Source: Sphingopyxis sp. H073 (GTDB lineage Bacteria > Pseudomonadota > Alphaproteobacteria > Sphingomonadales > Sphingomonadaceae). From it: DNA of 64,000 nt. Under the pieces are notes generated by a model that was not told where the DNA came from, searched no databases, and saw nothing but the letters and a program-made list of their open reading frames with translations. Location: the NCBI RefSeq assembly GCF_001468395.1, contig NZ_LNSG01000003.1, forward strand, positions 186,001-250,000. Reading direction: 5' to 3'. Made by a program: the position numbers and the translations under genes. Below, one piece after another: positions 16,824-29,235 of the stretch. Numbering within the stretch: the stretch's first letter is position 1; each line of letters starts with the position of its first letter.

Positions 16824-17504
16824 ATGAAAGTCAGTCACGTCAGCGCCGCCGATCACGACCTCGTCACAGCCGCGGTTGCCGCGGCCGAGGATCAGACGAG
16901 CGGCGAGATCGTCACCGTCATCGCGGCGCAGTCGAACGATTATGACGATGTCGCACTGGTCTGGGCGAGCGTCATCGCTTTCCTTGCCATGTCGGTGATC
17001 GCGCTGTTTCCCGAATTCTACCGGGGGCTTTACGATCGCCTGACCGGCGGTTGGGGGCATGAACTAACCGCCAATCAATGGCTCGGGACAGTGATCGCTG
17101 TGGGCGTCCTGAAGTGGATCGGGATGTGGCTGATCCTGCTGTGGCGCCCCTTGCGCATCTGGCTGACCCCGCGCGCGATCCTTGCGGCCCGCGTCCGTGC
17201 GCGCGCGATCGACCTGTTCAAGGTCGGGACAGAGGCAAAGACGCTCGGACGCACCGGCGTCCTCCTCTACGTCAGCCTGCGCGAGCATCGCGCCGACATC
17301 GTCGCCGACGAGGCGATCGCGGCGAAGGTCACTCCCGAGGTCTGGGGCGATGCGATGGTGGCGCTCATCGACCGCGTGCGCGCGGGCAAGCCCGGCGAAG
17401 GCATGGCCGAGGCGGTGCGCCAGATGGGCGTCGTGCTCGCCGCACATTTTCCGCGCGGCAGCGAGAATCCGAACGAACTGCCCGACCGGCTGATCGAGCT
17501 TTAA
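16824..17504 (+). CDS. TPM-domain membrane protein, third member of the cluster
   Basis: 226 residues. It opens directly with the TPM fold (AAVAAAEDQTSGEIVTVIAA), which is then interrupted by two membrane helices (about residues 45-65 and 90-115) before the second half of the domain (TGVLLYVSLREHRADIVADE and AIAAKVTPEVWGDAMVALID). This split TPM with inserted helices is a known variant found beside LemA and YgcG genes. No signal peptide. Starts 12 bp after the previous stop, so the cluster is a four-gene operon. Confidence 0.87.
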   Translation: MKVSHVSAADHDLVTAAVAAAEDQTSGEIVTVIAAQSNDYDDVALVWASVIAFLAMSVIALFPEFYRGLYDRLTGGWGHELTANQWLGTVIAVGVLKWIGMWLILLWRPLRIWLTPRAILAARVRARAIDLFKVGTEAKTLGRTGVLLYVSLREHRADIVADEAIAAKVTPEVWGDAMVALIDRVRAGKPGEGMAEAVRQMGVVLAAHFPRGSENPNELPDRLIEL

Positions 17505-17510
17505 TTCCTT

Positions 17511-17615
17511 CGTCATTGCGAGCGGCAAAGCCGCATGGCAATCCAGAACGGCGCACACCGCTCTGGATTGGTTGGCCTACCGGCCGCCTCCGGCACCGCT
17601 TCGCTCGCAATGACG
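17511..17615. repeat. Palindromic repeat family A, copy 1
   Basis: 105-bp element with perfect 14-bp terminal inverted repeats CGTCATTGCGAGCG and CGCTCGCAATGACG, and an internal pair GGCAATCCAGA/TCTGGATTGG. A second copy lies at 37255-37337. REP/MITE-like elements of this type are common between genes in sphingomonads. It sits between the last TPM gene and the Nudix gene. Confidence 0.9.
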
Positions 17616-17627
17616 ACAGGATAAGAT

Positions 17628-18170
17628 ATGACCCGCCCCTCCCCCGACACCCCCATCGAGACGCGGTGGGAAGGCCGCTTCATCACCGTCAAGCAGCAAG
17701 GAACGTGGGAATATGTGTCGCGCTCGCGCGGCATCCACGCGGCGGTGATCCTTGCCATCGACGAAGCCGCGGACGGGCGCCACATCATATTGGTCGAGCA
17801 ATATCGCGTGCCGTTGAAGGTCCAGTGCCTCGAGCTGCCCGCGGGGCTTGTCGGCGACGACGCCAGCGGCGAGGCGGCGGAAACTGCAGCCGAGCGCGAA
17901 CTTGAGGAGGAAACGGGCTATCGCGCCGCAAACTGGCGCACGGTTGGCGAATTCTTCAGCTCGCCGGGGATGGTCAGCGAAAGCTTCACGCTGCTCGTCG
18001 CGACCGGCCTGACGAAGGTCGGCCAAGGCGGCGGCGTCGATGGCGAGGATATCATCGTCCACCGGGTGCCGCTGGACGGGATCGAGGATTTCGTCGCGGC
18101 GAAACGCGCCGAAGGGTGCGGGATCGACGTGCGCGTCGCGATGCTGCTGGCGGGCGGGCTGCTCGCCTAA
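17628..18170 (+). CDS. Nudix hydrolase, ADP-ribose pyrophosphatase type
   Basis: 180 residues. The Nudix box is complete at about residues 76-98 (GDDASGEAAETAAERELEEE then TGY), fitting G-x5-E-x7-REUxEE-x-GU. The N-terminal region (WEYVSRSRGIHAAVILAIDE) and the segment FFSSPGMVSESFTLLVATGL match ADP-ribose/NDP-sugar hydrolases of the NudF type. It should cut ADP-ribose into AMP and ribose-5-phosphate. The stop overlaps that of the convergent rhomboid gene (CTAA). Confidence 0.9.
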   Translation: MTRPSPDTPIETRWEGRFITVKQQGTWEYVSRSRGIHAAVILAIDEAADGRHIILVEQYRVPLKVQCLELPAGLVGDDASGEAAETAAERELEEETGYRAANWRTVGEFFSSPGMVSESFTLLVATGLTKVGQGGGVDGEDIIVHRVPLDGIEDFVAAKRAEGCGIDVRVAMLLAGGLLA

Positions 18171-18802
18171 CGCCCCCCGAAGCGCCAGCGCAGCAGCGGA
18201 CGCGCGAGGAGCAGGCCAGCGAGGAAGCCGCCGACATGCGCCCAGATTGCAATCGCGCCGAAATCGCCGCCGCCGCTGAGACCGAGGAGCAATTGCAACC
18301 CGATCCACGCCAGCGCGAGCCACAGCGCGCGCACCCAATGCGCAGGGATCGGCCCGATCGCCTTCGTCTGCGACCGACTGAAGATCAGCGCGAACACCGC
18401 AATCAGCGCCGAAATCGCACCGCTGGCCCCGATCATCGGCACGGCCGATGCGGGATCGGCCAGATATTGCGCAAATGCGCCGGCATAAGCCCCGACGACG
18501 AGCAACACCCCCATCGCCTTCGCGCCCAGCGGCGCTTCCAGCTGGCGGCCGATGAACAGCAGGATGATCAAGTTGAAGATCAGGTGGAGCCAACCCGCAT
18601 GCAGGAAGGCCGAGGTCAGCGGCGTCAGGATAAAGGGCACCATCGTGCCCGGCGACGCGATCAGCTCGCTGCCGAACCGCGCGGGAATGAAGCCCGCACG
18701 GATGAATGCGTCGAGCTGATATCCGCTGACCCAGGTCAGGAGAAAGACGACGACGCACGCGAGCGCGTAGCCCGTGACCAGCGGCGCATCCTGCGGCTTC
18801 AT
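18167..18802 (-). CDS. Rhomboid-family intramembrane serine protease
   Basis: 211 residues with about six membrane helices. Catalytic serine in GASGAISALIAVFALIF (GxSG motif) and catalytic histidine in AHVGGFLAGLLLARPLL; the LHLIFNLIILLFIGRQLE segment matches the conserved HxxxN helix. Rhomboids cleave membrane proteins inside the bilayer. It lies 3' to greA on the same strand with a 25-bp gap, so the two may share a transcript. Confidence 0.9.
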   Translation of the reverse strand: MKPQDAPLVTGYALACVVVFLLTWVSGYQLDAFIRAGFIPARFGSELIASPGTMVPFILTPLTSAFLHAGWLHLIFNLIILLFIGRQLEAPLGAKAMGVLLVVGAYAGAFAQYLADPASAVPMIGASGAISALIAVFALIFSRSQTKAIGPIPAHWVRALWLALAWIGLQLLLGLSGGGDFGAIAIWAHVGGFLAGLLLARPLLRWRFGGR

Positions 18803-18827
18803 CGCCTTGGCTCCGTTCGCCCCCGGC

Positions 18828-19304
18828 TCAGACGAACTCGATCTTCGTCACCAGATAATATTTGTCGCCCGACGGCACGGTCACTTCAACCTCGTCGTCG
18901 ACCTTGCGGCCGATCAGCGCCCGGCCGAGCGGCGAGTTGTAGCTGATCTTGCCGTCCTTCGCGTCCGCCTCGGCCTGGCCGACGATCTGGTAGCGCACCG
19001 GCTTGTCATCCTCGTCGGCGAGCGTGACGGTCGCGCCGAAGACGATGCGGTCGCCCGACAGCGTCGTGGGGTCGATGATCTGGGCGCGCGACAGACGATC
19101 CTCAAGGTCGCCGATCGAGGCTTCGACCTGACCCTGACGTTCCTTCGCGGCGTGATATTCGGCATTTTCCGAAAGGTCGCCATGCGCGCGCGCTTCCTCG
19201 ATCGCATCGACGATCAGGGGTCGCTCGGCCTTCAGAGCCGCGAGCTGGGTGCTCAGCTTCTCATAGCCTTCCTGCAGCATCGGAACCTTTTCAACGCTTG
19301 CCAT
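18828..19304 (-). CDS. greA: Transcription elongation factor GreA
   Basis: 158 residues, the normal GreA length, from ATG 19304 ([10 protein letters not shown]); an upstream ATG at 19325 would add seven residues. N-terminal coiled-coil with acidic tip ([20 protein letters not shown]) and C-terminal FKBP-like domain ([19 protein letters not shown]). It binds the secondary channel of RNA polymerase and stimulates cleavage of backtracked RNA. Confidence 0.95.
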   Translation of the reverse strand: MASVEKVPMLQEGYEKLSTQLAALKAERPLIVDAIEEARAHGDLSENAEYHAAKERQGQVEASIGDLEDRLSRAQIIDPTTLSGDRIVFGATVTLADEDDKPVRYQIVGQAEADAKDGKISYNSPLGRALIGRKVDDEVEVTVPSGDKYYLVTKIEFV

Positions 19305-19401
19305 TATCCTGTTGTCCTTCGTCAATAATCCTGCCTCGGCGGTTGAGCGCCGAGCGGCTGAGCCGCTGTTTCCGTAATGTCGGGGAGGTGGAGCGGTACC
19401 C

Positions 19402-22400
19402 TCAATAATAGTCCTGAAGCGGCTTTACTTCAAGACTATGCGCGCGCAGCGCCCCGATCGCCTGCGTCGCGGCATCGCTTGCCGCGGCCGTGGTATAATA
19501 GGCGATGTCGGCCGCCAGCGCCGAGGCGCGGATCGATTGCGAATCCTGCAGCGACTGCCAGCCTTCGGTCGTGTTGAAAATCAGCTGCACGTCGCCGTCC
19601 TTGATCCGGTCGACGATATGCGGCCGCCCCTCGGCGACCTTGTTGACGCGTTCGACCTCGATACCCTGCTGCGCGAGATAGTCGGCGGTGCCGCCGGTCG
19701 CGATCACCTTCCAGCCCCAGGCGCGGAGCTGCTTCACCGCACCGACGATGCGCGGCTTGTCGCTGTTCTTCACCGACACGAACAGGCGCCCCTCTGTGGG
19801 GAGGCGGTCGCCCGCGCCGAGCTGTGCCTTGGCGAATGCAAGGTTGAAATTGCGATCGATTCCCATGACTTCGCCGGTGGACTTCATTTCCGGTGACAGG
19901 ACAGGGTCGGTGCCGGGGAAGCGCGCGAAGGGGAAGACCGCTTCCTTGACCGCGACATGCGCGATGTCGCGATTGATCTTCGGCAGGTCGGCGAGCTTCT
20001 CGCCCGCCATCACGCGCGCCGCGATCTTGGCGATCGGCGAACCAACGGCCTTAGCAACGAAGGGCACGGTGCGGCTGGCACGCGGATTGACCTCGATGAG
20101 ATACACATCCTCGTCCTTAACCGCGAACTGGATGTTCATCAGGCCGCGAACGCCCAGCGCGCGCGCCAGCGCATCGGCCTGGCGCTCGATTTCGGCGACG
20201 ATATGCGGCGGAAGGCTGTAGGGCGGGATCGAGCAGGCGCTGTCGCCCGAATGGACCCCGGCTTCCTCGATGTGCTGGAGCACGCCCGCGACCACCACAT
20301 CGGTCCCGTCGCACAGCGCATCGACGTCGACCTCGATCGCGTCGCGCAAATAGCGGTCGATCAGCACCGGCGAATCGCCCGACACCTGGACCGCGGTCTC
20401 GATATAATTTTCGAGCTGCGCCTGATCGTCGACGATCTCCATCGCGCGGCCGCCGAGCACATAGGAAGGCCGCGTCAGCACCGGATAGCCGATGCGCGCC
20501 GCGACCGCGACGGCTTCCTCGCGGCTGCGCGCGATACCATTCTCGGGCTGCTTGAGCTTCAGCTTGTTGACCAGCGCCGCGAAGCGCTCGCGGTCTTCGG
20601 CGAGGTCGATCGCGTCGGGCGAAGTGCCGAGGATCGGGATTCCCGCTTCGGCCAGCGCCTGCGCGAGCTTCAGCGGCGTCTGGCCGCCGAACTGCACGAT
20701 CACCCCGACAAGCTCGCCCTTCGACATTTCGACGTTGAGGATTTCGAGCACATCCTCTGCGGTCAGCGGCTCGAAATAGAGGCGATCCGACGTGTCATAG
20801 TCCGTGCTCACCGTCTCCGGGTTGCAGTTGACCATGATCGTCTCATAGCCCGCCTCTTCCAATGCGAAGCACGCGTGGCAACAGCAATAATCGAACTCGA
20901 TCCCCTGCCCGATGCGGTTCGGACCGCCACCGAGGATGACGACCTTCCTGCGATCGCTCGGGTTCGCCTCATTCTCGGGCTTGCCAAAGGTTGGCGCCTC
21001 ATAGGTCGAATAGAGATAGGGCGTCTGGGCCTGGAATTCGGCGGCGCAGGTGTCGATCGTCTTGAACACCGGCCGCACGCCGAGCTTGTGGCGCAGCGCG
21101 CGCACCTCGGCCTCGGTCACGCCGCCGGTCATCGCCTTGACGGCCTCGTGGATCAGCCCGCTGCCATGCGCGGTCGCGCGGCGCGTACCGGGGCGCAGGT
21201 TCGCCGATTGCAGCGCCAGATAGGCGAGCCGCTTGTCGGAGAAGCCCATGGCCTTGAGCCTGCGCATCCCTTCGGTGTCGCGCGGCAGGCCGTTCGCCAT
21301 CACCTCGTTCTCGGCCTCGACGATCTCCGCGATGCGTTCGAGGAACCACATGTCGTAGCCCGCGATGCGGTTGATGTCCGCGAGCGGCAGGCCTTCGCGG
21401 ATCGCCTGCGCGGTGTTGAGCAGGCGGTCGGGCGTGCGCTTCGCGAGCTCGCTCTTGAGTTGCTCGTGGCTCGCACCAACCAGCCGGTCGACGAAGTTGA
21501 AGCCGCTGAGGCCGGTTTCGAGCCCGCGCAGCGCCTTCTGCATCGATTCATGGATCGTGCGCCCGATCGCCATCACCTCGCCGACCGACTTCATCGCGGT
21601 CGAGAGCGTCGCCTCGGCGCCCTTGAACTTCTCGAAGGCAAAGCGCGGGATCTTGGTGACGACATAGTCGATCGTCGGCTCGAACGACGCCGGGGTCACG
21701 CCGGTGATGTCGTTCATGATCTCGTCGAGCGTGTAGCCGACCGCGAGCTTCGCCGCGACCTTGGCGATCGGGAAGCCCGTCGCCTTCGACGCCAGCGCCG
21801 ACGAACGCGATACGCGCGGGTTCATCTCGATCACGATCAGGCGGCCGTCCTTCGGATTGACCGCGAACTGCACGTTCGAACCGCCTGTTTCGACACCGAT
21901 TTCACGCAGCACCGCGATGCTCGCGTTGCGCATGATCTGATATTCCTTGTCGGTCAGCGTGAGCGCCGGCGCGACGGTGATGGAATCGCCGGTATGGACG
22001 CCCATCGGATCGACATTCTCGATCGAACAGATGATGATGCAATTGTCCTTGCGGTCGCGCACCACCTCCATCTCATATTCCTTCCAACCGAGAAGCGACT
22101 CCTCGATCAGGACTTCGGTGGTCGGCGAGGCGATCAGGCCGCCGCGGACGATATGCTCGAACTCCTCGCGGTTATACGCGATGCCGCCGCCGGTCCCGCC
22201 CAGCGTGAACGACGGGCGAATAATCGACGGCAGCCCGGTGCGTTCGAGCACCGCGAACGCCTCGTCGACCGTATGTGCGACGCCGCTGCGCGCGCTTTCC
22301 AGACCGATCTTGTCCATCGCGTCGCGGAATTTCTGCCGGTCCTCGGCCTTGTCGATCGCCTCGGCATCGGCGCCGATCATCTCGACGCCATATTTCGCCA

Positions 22401-22722
22401 GCGTCCCGTCGTTGAAGAGCGCGAGCGCGGTGTTGAGCGCGGTTTGCCCGCCCATCGTCGGCAGCACCGCGTCGGGGCGCTCCTTCGCGATGATCTTCGC
22501 AACGATCTCGGGCGTGATCGGCTCGACATAAGTGGCGTCGGCGAGGTCGGGATCGGTCATGATCGTCGCCGGGTTGGAGTTGACGAGGACGATGCGATAG
22601 CCCTCCTCCTTCAACGCCTTGATCGCCTGCGTCCCCGAATAGTCGAACTCGCACGCCTGACCGATAACGATCGGGCCGGCGCCGATGACGAGGATGGATT
22701 GGATGTCGGTTCTTTTGGGCAT
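19402..22722 (-). CDS. carB: Carbamoyl-phosphate synthase large chain
   Basis: 1106 residues. Starts [20 protein letters not shown], with two homologous ATP-grasp halves (first to about residue 550; second beginning with [20 protein letters not shown]), and the C-terminal allosteric domain after about residue 945 ([20 protein letters not shown]). It uses ammonia from CarA, bicarbonate and two ATP to make carbamoyl phosphate for arginine and pyrimidine synthesis. It lies in the same strand order as carA but is separated from it by a secreted-protein gene. Confidence 0.98.
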   Translation of the reverse strand: MPKRTDIQSILVIGAGPIVIGQACEFDYSGTQAIKALKEEGYRIVLVNSNPATIMTDPDLADATYVEPITPEIVAKIIAKERPDAVLPTMGGQTALNTALALFNDGTLAKYGVEMIGADAEAIDKAEDRQKFRDAMDKIGLESARSGVAHTVDEAFAVLERTGLPSIIRPSFTLGGTGGGIAYNREEFEHIVRGGLIASPTTEVLIEESLLGWKEYEMEVVRDRKDNCIIICSIENVDPMGVHTGDSITVAPALTLTDKEYQIMRNASIAVLREIGVETGGSNVQFAVNPKDGRLIVIEMNPRVSRSSALASKATGFPIAKVAAKLAVGYTLDEIMNDITGVTPASFEPTIDYVVTKIPRFAFEKFKGAEATLSTAMKSVGEVMAIGRTIHESMQKALRGLETGLSGFNFVDRLVGASHEQLKSELAKRTPDRLLNTAQAIREGLPLADINRIAGYDMWFLERIAEIVEAENEVMANGLPRDTEGMRRLKAMGFSDKRLAYLALQSANLRPGTRRATAHGSGLIHEAVKAMTGGVTEAEVRALRHKLGVRPVFKTIDTCAAEFQAQTPYLYSTYEAPTFGKPENEANPSDRRKVVILGGGPNRIGQGIEFDYCCCHACFALEEAGYETIMVNCNPETVSTDYDTSDRLYFEPLTAEDVLEILNVEMSKGELVGVIVQFGGQTPLKLAQALAEAGIPILGTSPDAIDLAEDRERFAALVNKLKLKQPENGIARSREEAVAVAARIGYPVLTRPSYVLGGRAMEIVDDQAQLENYIETAVQVSGDSPVLIDRYLRDAIEVDVDALCDGTDVVVAGVLQHIEEAGVHSGDSACSIPPYSLPPHIVAEIERQADALARALGVRGLMNIQFAVKDEDVYLIEVNPRASRTVPFVAKAVGSPIAKIAARVMAGEKLADLPKINRDIAHVAVKEAVFPFARFPGTDPVLSPEMKSTGEVMGIDRNFNLAFAKAQLGAGDRLPTEGRLFVSVKNSDKPRIVGAVKQLRAWGWKVIATGGTADYLAQQGIEVERVNKVAEGRPHIVDRIKDGDVQLIFNTTEGWQSLQDSQSIRASALAADIAYYTTAAASDAATQAIGALRAHSLEVKPLQDYY

Positions 22723-22724
22723 CG

Positions 22725-23447
22725 CTATTGTTTTTCTTCAGTCTGTAGATTGGCTGGAAAAGCTCTGGCTGCATCGGACTGGACCTGCCGCGTGCACCAG
22801 TCCACCGCCGCCTGCAGGCCCGCAGTCTTGATCGGATAGCGGCGCGTCTCCCATCCGTCAGGCAGCTGGTTCTCCGCCTCACGCTGGTCAACGTCGCGCC
22901 AATTGCGCGATTTATAGCCCCATTCGATCTTCTTCGCGCCAATCAGGTCCGGATAAATGCGCGAGAGGTGCATAAAGGAATCCGATTCTGATGCACGAAC
23001 CGCTTGGTGACCGCGCCAGACAGGGAGGATCACTCGCTCGGGGTCCGGGTCGGGCGGATAACTATGGTTGGAGAATGTCGGCGCTGGCGTGGCGATATTC
23101 CGATACTCGTAGCGCCGCCCGTCGACATAAAGCCAGAGCGCGTCGCCAGTAAGCGTGATATCGGACCTCTCGTCATCCTCGTCGGGTAGTCCGTGGAAGC
23201 TCAGGCGGAGTGATCGAAAACTTCCATCGCCCTCAACCTCAAACAAAACGTCTTCGCTCGCCCCTTCGCACAGGATTTCGCCGACATAAGGTTGCCCCTC
23301 ATGCCAGTTGATTTCAGTCTGGGCCTTCAGCTCGAAGCCATCCAGTTTGGCTATCGCGAAATCGAAGGCCTGCGGCAACGTCGCTCCGGGTTGCCCAACG
23401 GCAACCGAAGGCAAGAGCATCAGGAAAAGGGCGAGCGAACGCCTCAC
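22725..23447 (-). CDS. Secreted protein of unknown function inserted between carA and carB
   Basis: 240 residues. A signal peptide ([18 protein letters not shown]) is followed by a polar mature region without recognised motifs; it has acidic stretches ([12 protein letters not shown]) and two cysteines (LCEG and DWCTRQ). The start overlaps the carA stop by 4 bp (ATGA type) and its stop is 2 bp before the carB start, so it is fully embedded in the carAB transcript. Composition is a little less GC-rich than carA and carB. No homolog is recognised by eye. Confidence 0.75.
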   Translation of the reverse strand: MRRSLALFLMLLPSVAVGQPGATLPQAFDFAIAKLDGFELKAQTEINWHEGQPYVGEILCEGASEDVLFEVEGDGSFRSLRLSFHGLPDEDDERSDITLTGDALWLYVDGRRYEYRNIATPAPTFSNHSYPPDPDPERVILPVWRGHQAVRASESDSFMHLSRIYPDLIGAKKIEWGYKSRNWRDVDQREAENQLPDGWETRRYPIKTAGLQAAVDWCTRQVQSDAARAFPANLQTEEKQ

Positions 23448-24628
23448 TTCAACCCACCCACAAACTTCTCGAACAGATAGAAACTGTCCTGCGGCCCCGG
23501 GCTCGCCTCGGGATGATATTGCACGCTGAAGGCGTTCTTGCCGGTGATCGCGATGCCGCAGTTCGATCCGTCGAACAGGCTCTTGTGCGTTTCGACCACA
23601 CCGCCGGGCAGCGTCGATGCATCGACCGCAAAGCCGTGGTTCATGCTGGTGATCTCGACCACGCCGTCCTCGGCACGCTGCACCGGATGGTTCGCGCCGC
23701 GGTGGCCCTGATGCATCTTCACGGTTTTCGCGCCCGCCGCGATGCCAAGCATCTGGTGGCCGAGGCAGATGCCGAAGATCGGGACGCCCCGCTCGAGCAG
23801 ACCCTTGATCACCGGCACCGCATATTCGCCCGTCGCGGCGGGGTCGCCGGGGCCGTTCGACAGGAATACGCCTGCGGGGCGCAATGCCATGATCTCGTCG
23901 AGGCTGGTCTTCGCGGGCACCACGGTCACGCGCGCGCCGGCCTTCACGAGGTTGCGGAAGATATTGTCCTTCGCGCCATAGTCGACCGCGACGACATGCG
24001 GCGCGGGATCGCCCTCGCGCTTGTGGTCCGACGCCTCATATCCCGACCCAAGATGCCACACGCCCGCGTCCCAGCTGCCCTGCCGCTCGCGCGTGACGGT
24101 CTTGGCGAGGTCCATGCCCTCCAGCCCAGGCCAGCCCTGCGCCAGCATCAGCAGCTTATCGAGGTCGAACTTGCCCTCGGGGCTGTGCGCGACCACGCCG
24201 GTCGGCGCGCCGCCGTCGCGGATGCGGCGCGTCAGCGCGCGCGTGTCGATACCCGCGAGCCCGATCAGACCCTGCGCCGCCATCCAGTCGGGCAGCGTCT
24301 GGACGCTGCGAAAGTTGCTGGGCAGCGTCGGCAGCTCGCGCGTGATGCAGCCGATCGCGGCGCGCTTTTCGCGCTCCATATCCTCGGGGTTCGCGCCGAC
24401 ATTGCCGATATGCGGAAAGGTGAAGGTGATGATCTGCCCGGCATAGCTCGGGTCGGTCAGGATTTCCTGATAGCCGGTCATCGCCGTGTTGAAACAAATC
24501 TCGCCTACGCCCGCGCCGCTGGCGCCATAGCCCACGCCCCACAGGATCGTGCCATCGGCAAGGACAAGAACGCCAGTCGCGCCCGTGGGCGGGGTTTTGG
24601 GCGCGGCAGAGGGGTTGGCTGGTGCCAT
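23444..24628 (-). CDS. carA: Carbamoyl-phosphate synthase small chain
   Basis: 394 residues. N-terminal CPSase small-subunit domain (VLVLADGTILWGVGYGASGA, FNTAMTGYQEILTDPSYAGQ) and C-terminal class I glutamine amidotransferase with the nucleophile elbow PIFGICLGHQMLGIAAGA and the His-Pro-Glu part in VQYHPEASPGPQDS. It hydrolyses glutamine and channels ammonia to CarB. First gene of the carA-hypothetical-carB unit. Confidence 0.97.
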   Translation of the reverse strand: MAPANPSAAPKTPPTGATGVLVLADGTILWGVGYGASGAGVGEICFNTAMTGYQEILTDPSYAGQIITFTFPHIGNVGANPEDMEREKRAAIGCITRELPTLPSNFRSVQTLPDWMAAQGLIGLAGIDTRALTRRIRDGGAPTGVVAHSPEGKFDLDKLLMLAQGWPGLEGMDLAKTVTRERQGSWDAGVWHLGSGYEASDHKREGDPAPHVVAVDYGAKDNIFRNLVKAGARVTVVPAKTSLDEIMALRPAGVFLSNGPGDPAATGEYAVPVIKGLLERGVPIFGICLGHQMLGIAAGAKTVKMHQGHRGANHPVQRAEDGVVEITSMNHGFAVDASTLPGGVVETHKSLFDGSNCGIAITGKNAFSVQYHPEASPGPQDSFYLFEKFVGGLK

Positions 24629-24759
24629 TCAACATGCTCCGGACGGGGGGCTAAACGGCCGACCAAGTAGGAGGCAAAAAAGTGATTCACAAGCTATCGG
24701 ATTCGGAATCTTGCCGCTAGAGAGGGCCTTTCCGAAATTTGTGAGCCATGGGGACACGC

Positions 24760-25212
24760 ATGATTCGTGACGACATCAAGGCTGCGCAGGTCGCCGCGAT
24801 GAAAGCCGGCGACAAGGCGCGTCTGGGCACCATCCGGCTGATGCTGGCCAAGATCAAGGACAAGGACATCGAACTCAGGACCGGCACCGCGCCGGCCGAC
24901 GACGATGTGCTCGTCACCGACGTGCTGCAGAAAATGGTCAAGCAGCGCCGCGAGTCGATCGCCATGTACGAACAGGGCGGCCGCCCGGAACTCGCCGACG
25001 TCGAGGCGGCCGAGGTCGTCGTGATCGAGGAATTCCTGCCCGCGCAGCTCAGCGATGACGAGGCGACGGCGGCGATCAAGGCGATCGTGACCGAGCTGGG
25101 CGCCGAGAGCCTGAAGGATATGGGCAAGGTGATGGCCGCGGTGAAGGACCGGCTGGGCTCGCAGCTCGACATGAGCAAGGCGAGCGGGTGGGTGAAGGCG
25201 GCGCTCTCCTGA
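24760..25212 (+). CDS. GatB/YqeY-domain protein
   Basis: 150 residues from ATG 24760 (MIRDDIKAAQVAAMKAGDKA), preferred over ATG 24748 because GGGGA is spaced 5-6 bp before it. Whole-length YqeY helical domain with SLKDMGKVMAAVKDRLGSQL and a C-terminal GWVKAAL, similar to the tRNA-binding tail of GatB. Its molecular role in bacteria is uncertain. It stands just before dnaG-rpoD, a common order in alphaproteobacteria. Confidence 0.92.
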   Translation: MIRDDIKAAQVAAMKAGDKARLGTIRLMLAKIKDKDIELRTGTAPADDDVLVTDVLQKMVKQRRESIAMYEQGGRPELADVEAAEVVVIEEFLPAQLSDDEATAAIKAIVTELGAESLKDMGKVMAAVKDRLGSQLDMSKASGWVKAALS

Positions 25213-25267
25213 GACACACGCTCGCCGCCTGCTTGCGGGCGGATGCAGGCAGAGGCATATCGAAGAT

Positions 25268-27145
25268 ATGACCCTCACCCCGCAATGGCTGGACGAACTG
25301 CGCTCGCGCATCACGCTGTCGACCCTCATCGGCCGCACCGTGAAGGTCACGCGTGCCGGGCGCGAGTATAAGGCCTGCTGTCCCTTCCATAACGAAAAGA
25401 CACCCAGCTTCACGATCAACGATGAAAAGGGCTTCTACCACTGCTTCGGCTGCAGCGCGCACGGCGATGCGATCCGCTGGATGACCGACCAGCGCGGCCT
25501 CAGCTTCATGGACGCGGTCAAGGAACTGGCCGCCGAGGCCGGCATGGAAGTCCCGGCCGCCGACCCGCGCGCCGCGAAGAAGGCCGAGGAGCAGGCTAGC
25601 CTCCGCGACGTCGTACAGGCCGCGGCCGACTGGTTCACCGCGCAGCTCGCGAGCAGCAACGGCGCTCCAGCGCGCGACTATCTGGCGAAGCGCGGCATTT
25701 CGGAGGCAACGCGCAAGGCTTTCGGCTTCGGCCTTGCCCCCGACAGCCGCTCGGCGCTGAAGGAAGCGCTCAAGAAATTTCCGACCGCGATGCTCGTCGA
25801 ATCGGGGATGCTGATCGCCGTCGACGACAAGGAGCCCTACGACCGCTTCCGCGGCCGCCTGATGATCCCGATCCGCGATGCGCGCGGGCGGGTGATCGCG
25901 TTTGGCGGGCGCATCCTCGGCGACGGCGAGCCCAAATATCTGAACTCGCCCGACACCCCGCTCTTCGACAAGGGGCGCACGCTCTACAATCTCGACAAGG
26001 CAAGCCCCGCGTCGCGCCAGACGAACCGGATCATCGTCGTCGAAGGCTATATGGACGTCATCGCGCTCGCCGAGGCGGGGATCGCCGATGCCGTCGCGCC
26101 GCTCGGCACCGCGCTCACCGAGAACCAGCTCGGGATGATCTGGCGGATGGTACCGGTGCCGGTGCTCTGCTTCGATGGCGACAGTGCGGGGCAGAAAGCA
26201 GCGATGCGCGCGGCGATGCGCGCCCTGCCCCTGCTCCGTCCGGGCTTCAGCCTCGCCTTCGCGACCTTGCCCGCGGGGCAGGATCCGGACGATCTCGTCC
26301 GGGCGCGCGGATCGGCCGGTTTTGTCGATATTCTGGAGGAAGCCCAACCGCTCGTTGAACGCCTCTGGGCGCACGAAGTCGCGGCAGGGCCGCTCGCGAC
26401 GCCCGAGGAGCGCGCGGCGCTCAAGACCCGGCTGCTCGCCCATGCCGACGCGATTCAGGACGCCGACGTCCGCCACCATTATCGCGAGGCGTTCCGCGAA
26501 AAGCTCGACGCGCTCTTCGCCCGCAAGCAGCCCGACCGCGGCCCCCGCGTGCCCTGGGCGCCGCAACCCCAGCGCGGCGGCCGCCGCTTCCAGCCCGACC
26601 CTCGCCTTCAGCCGCCCGGCGAGGAGACGCGCACGCTCAGCCAGAGCGGCATCGCCGGGCCGCTCGCCGCGGCGTTGCTCGGCGGATTGCTCCGCTATCC
26701 GGAGGCGCTTCGCCGGCACGAGGACGAGCTGTTTCGCCTCCCCATCCCCGATTCCGGCGACGCCGAACTGCTCCGCGCAATGCTTGACATCGCAAATGGC
26801 CAAGAAGGGCTTGATTGCGAGGGGTTGCTTGCCATATTGGAGCCAATGAAAGTGTATAATAGGGCGATGACATTGCTCAGAGCCGACGGAATGCACTTCT
26901 CATTCAATCGCAGGCTCGAAGGCGAAGAGGTTGATGCAGCACGCGAAATCGCGCTGCGTGATCTTGACGAATATATCGGCGTGCTGGTCACCCAGCCCGA
27001 AATCCGCGCCCGGCTTGCCGAGGCGACCGCGGATTTCCAGCGCACGATGGACGACGAAGGCCTGGCGCGTCAGCAAAAACTGCGCGCCATGGATGAGGAA
27101 CTGACCCGCCGCCTGGCCGCGCTGTCCGACAGCACGAACCAGTGA
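25268..27145 (+). CDS. dnaG: DNA primase
   Basis: 625 residues. N-terminal CHC2 zinc site with C38, H41, C59, C62 ([12 protein letters not shown] and [11 protein letters not shown]), central Toprim polymerase domain ([17 protein letters not shown] and [13 protein letters not shown]), and a C-terminal helicase-binding domain after a basic, proline-rich linker (residues 420-455). It makes RNA primers at the fork with DnaB. A perfect TATAAT hexamer lies in the coding region at 26855-26860 in an unusually AT-rich patch. Confidence 0.97.
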   Translation: MTLTPQWLDELRSRITLSTLIGRTVKVTRAGREYKACCPFHNEKTPSFTINDEKGFYHCFGCSAHGDAIRWMTDQRGLSFMDAVKELAAEAGMEVPAADPRAAKKAEEQASLRDVVQAAADWFTAQLASSNGAPARDYLAKRGISEATRKAFGFGLAPDSRSALKEALKKFPTAMLVESGMLIAVDDKEPYDRFRGRLMIPIRDARGRVIAFGGRILGDGEPKYLNSPDTPLFDKGRTLYNLDKASPASRQTNRIIVVEGYMDVIALAEAGIADAVAPLGTALTENQLGMIWRMVPVPVLCFDGDSAGQKAAMRAAMRALPLLRPGFSLAFATLPAGQDPDDLVRARGSAGFVDILEEAQPLVERLWAHEVAAGPLATPEERAALKTRLLAHADAIQDADVRHHYREAFREKLDALFARKQPDRGPRVPWAPQPQRGGRRFQPDPRLQPPGEETRTLSQSGIAGPLAAALLGGLLRYPEALRRHEDELFRLPIPDSGDAELLRAMLDIANGQEGLDCEGLLAILEPMKVYNRAMTLLRADGMHFSFNRRLEGEEVDAAREIALRDLDEYIGVLVTQPEIRARLAEATADFQRTMDDEGLARQQKLRAMDEELTRRLAALSDSTNQ

Positions 27146-27182
27146 CGACCATTTTACAGATGCCCCAAGGCAGGAAGAATTG

Positions 27183-29210
<2,028 letters not shown>

Positions 29211-29235
29211 GCCGAAGGCCGGGGGATATCGGACG

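Noticed and set aside
19957..22839. 960-residue plus-strand open frame opposite carB
   Set aside because: Antisense shadow of a well-conserved gene; composition is Arg/Asp-rich with no domain.
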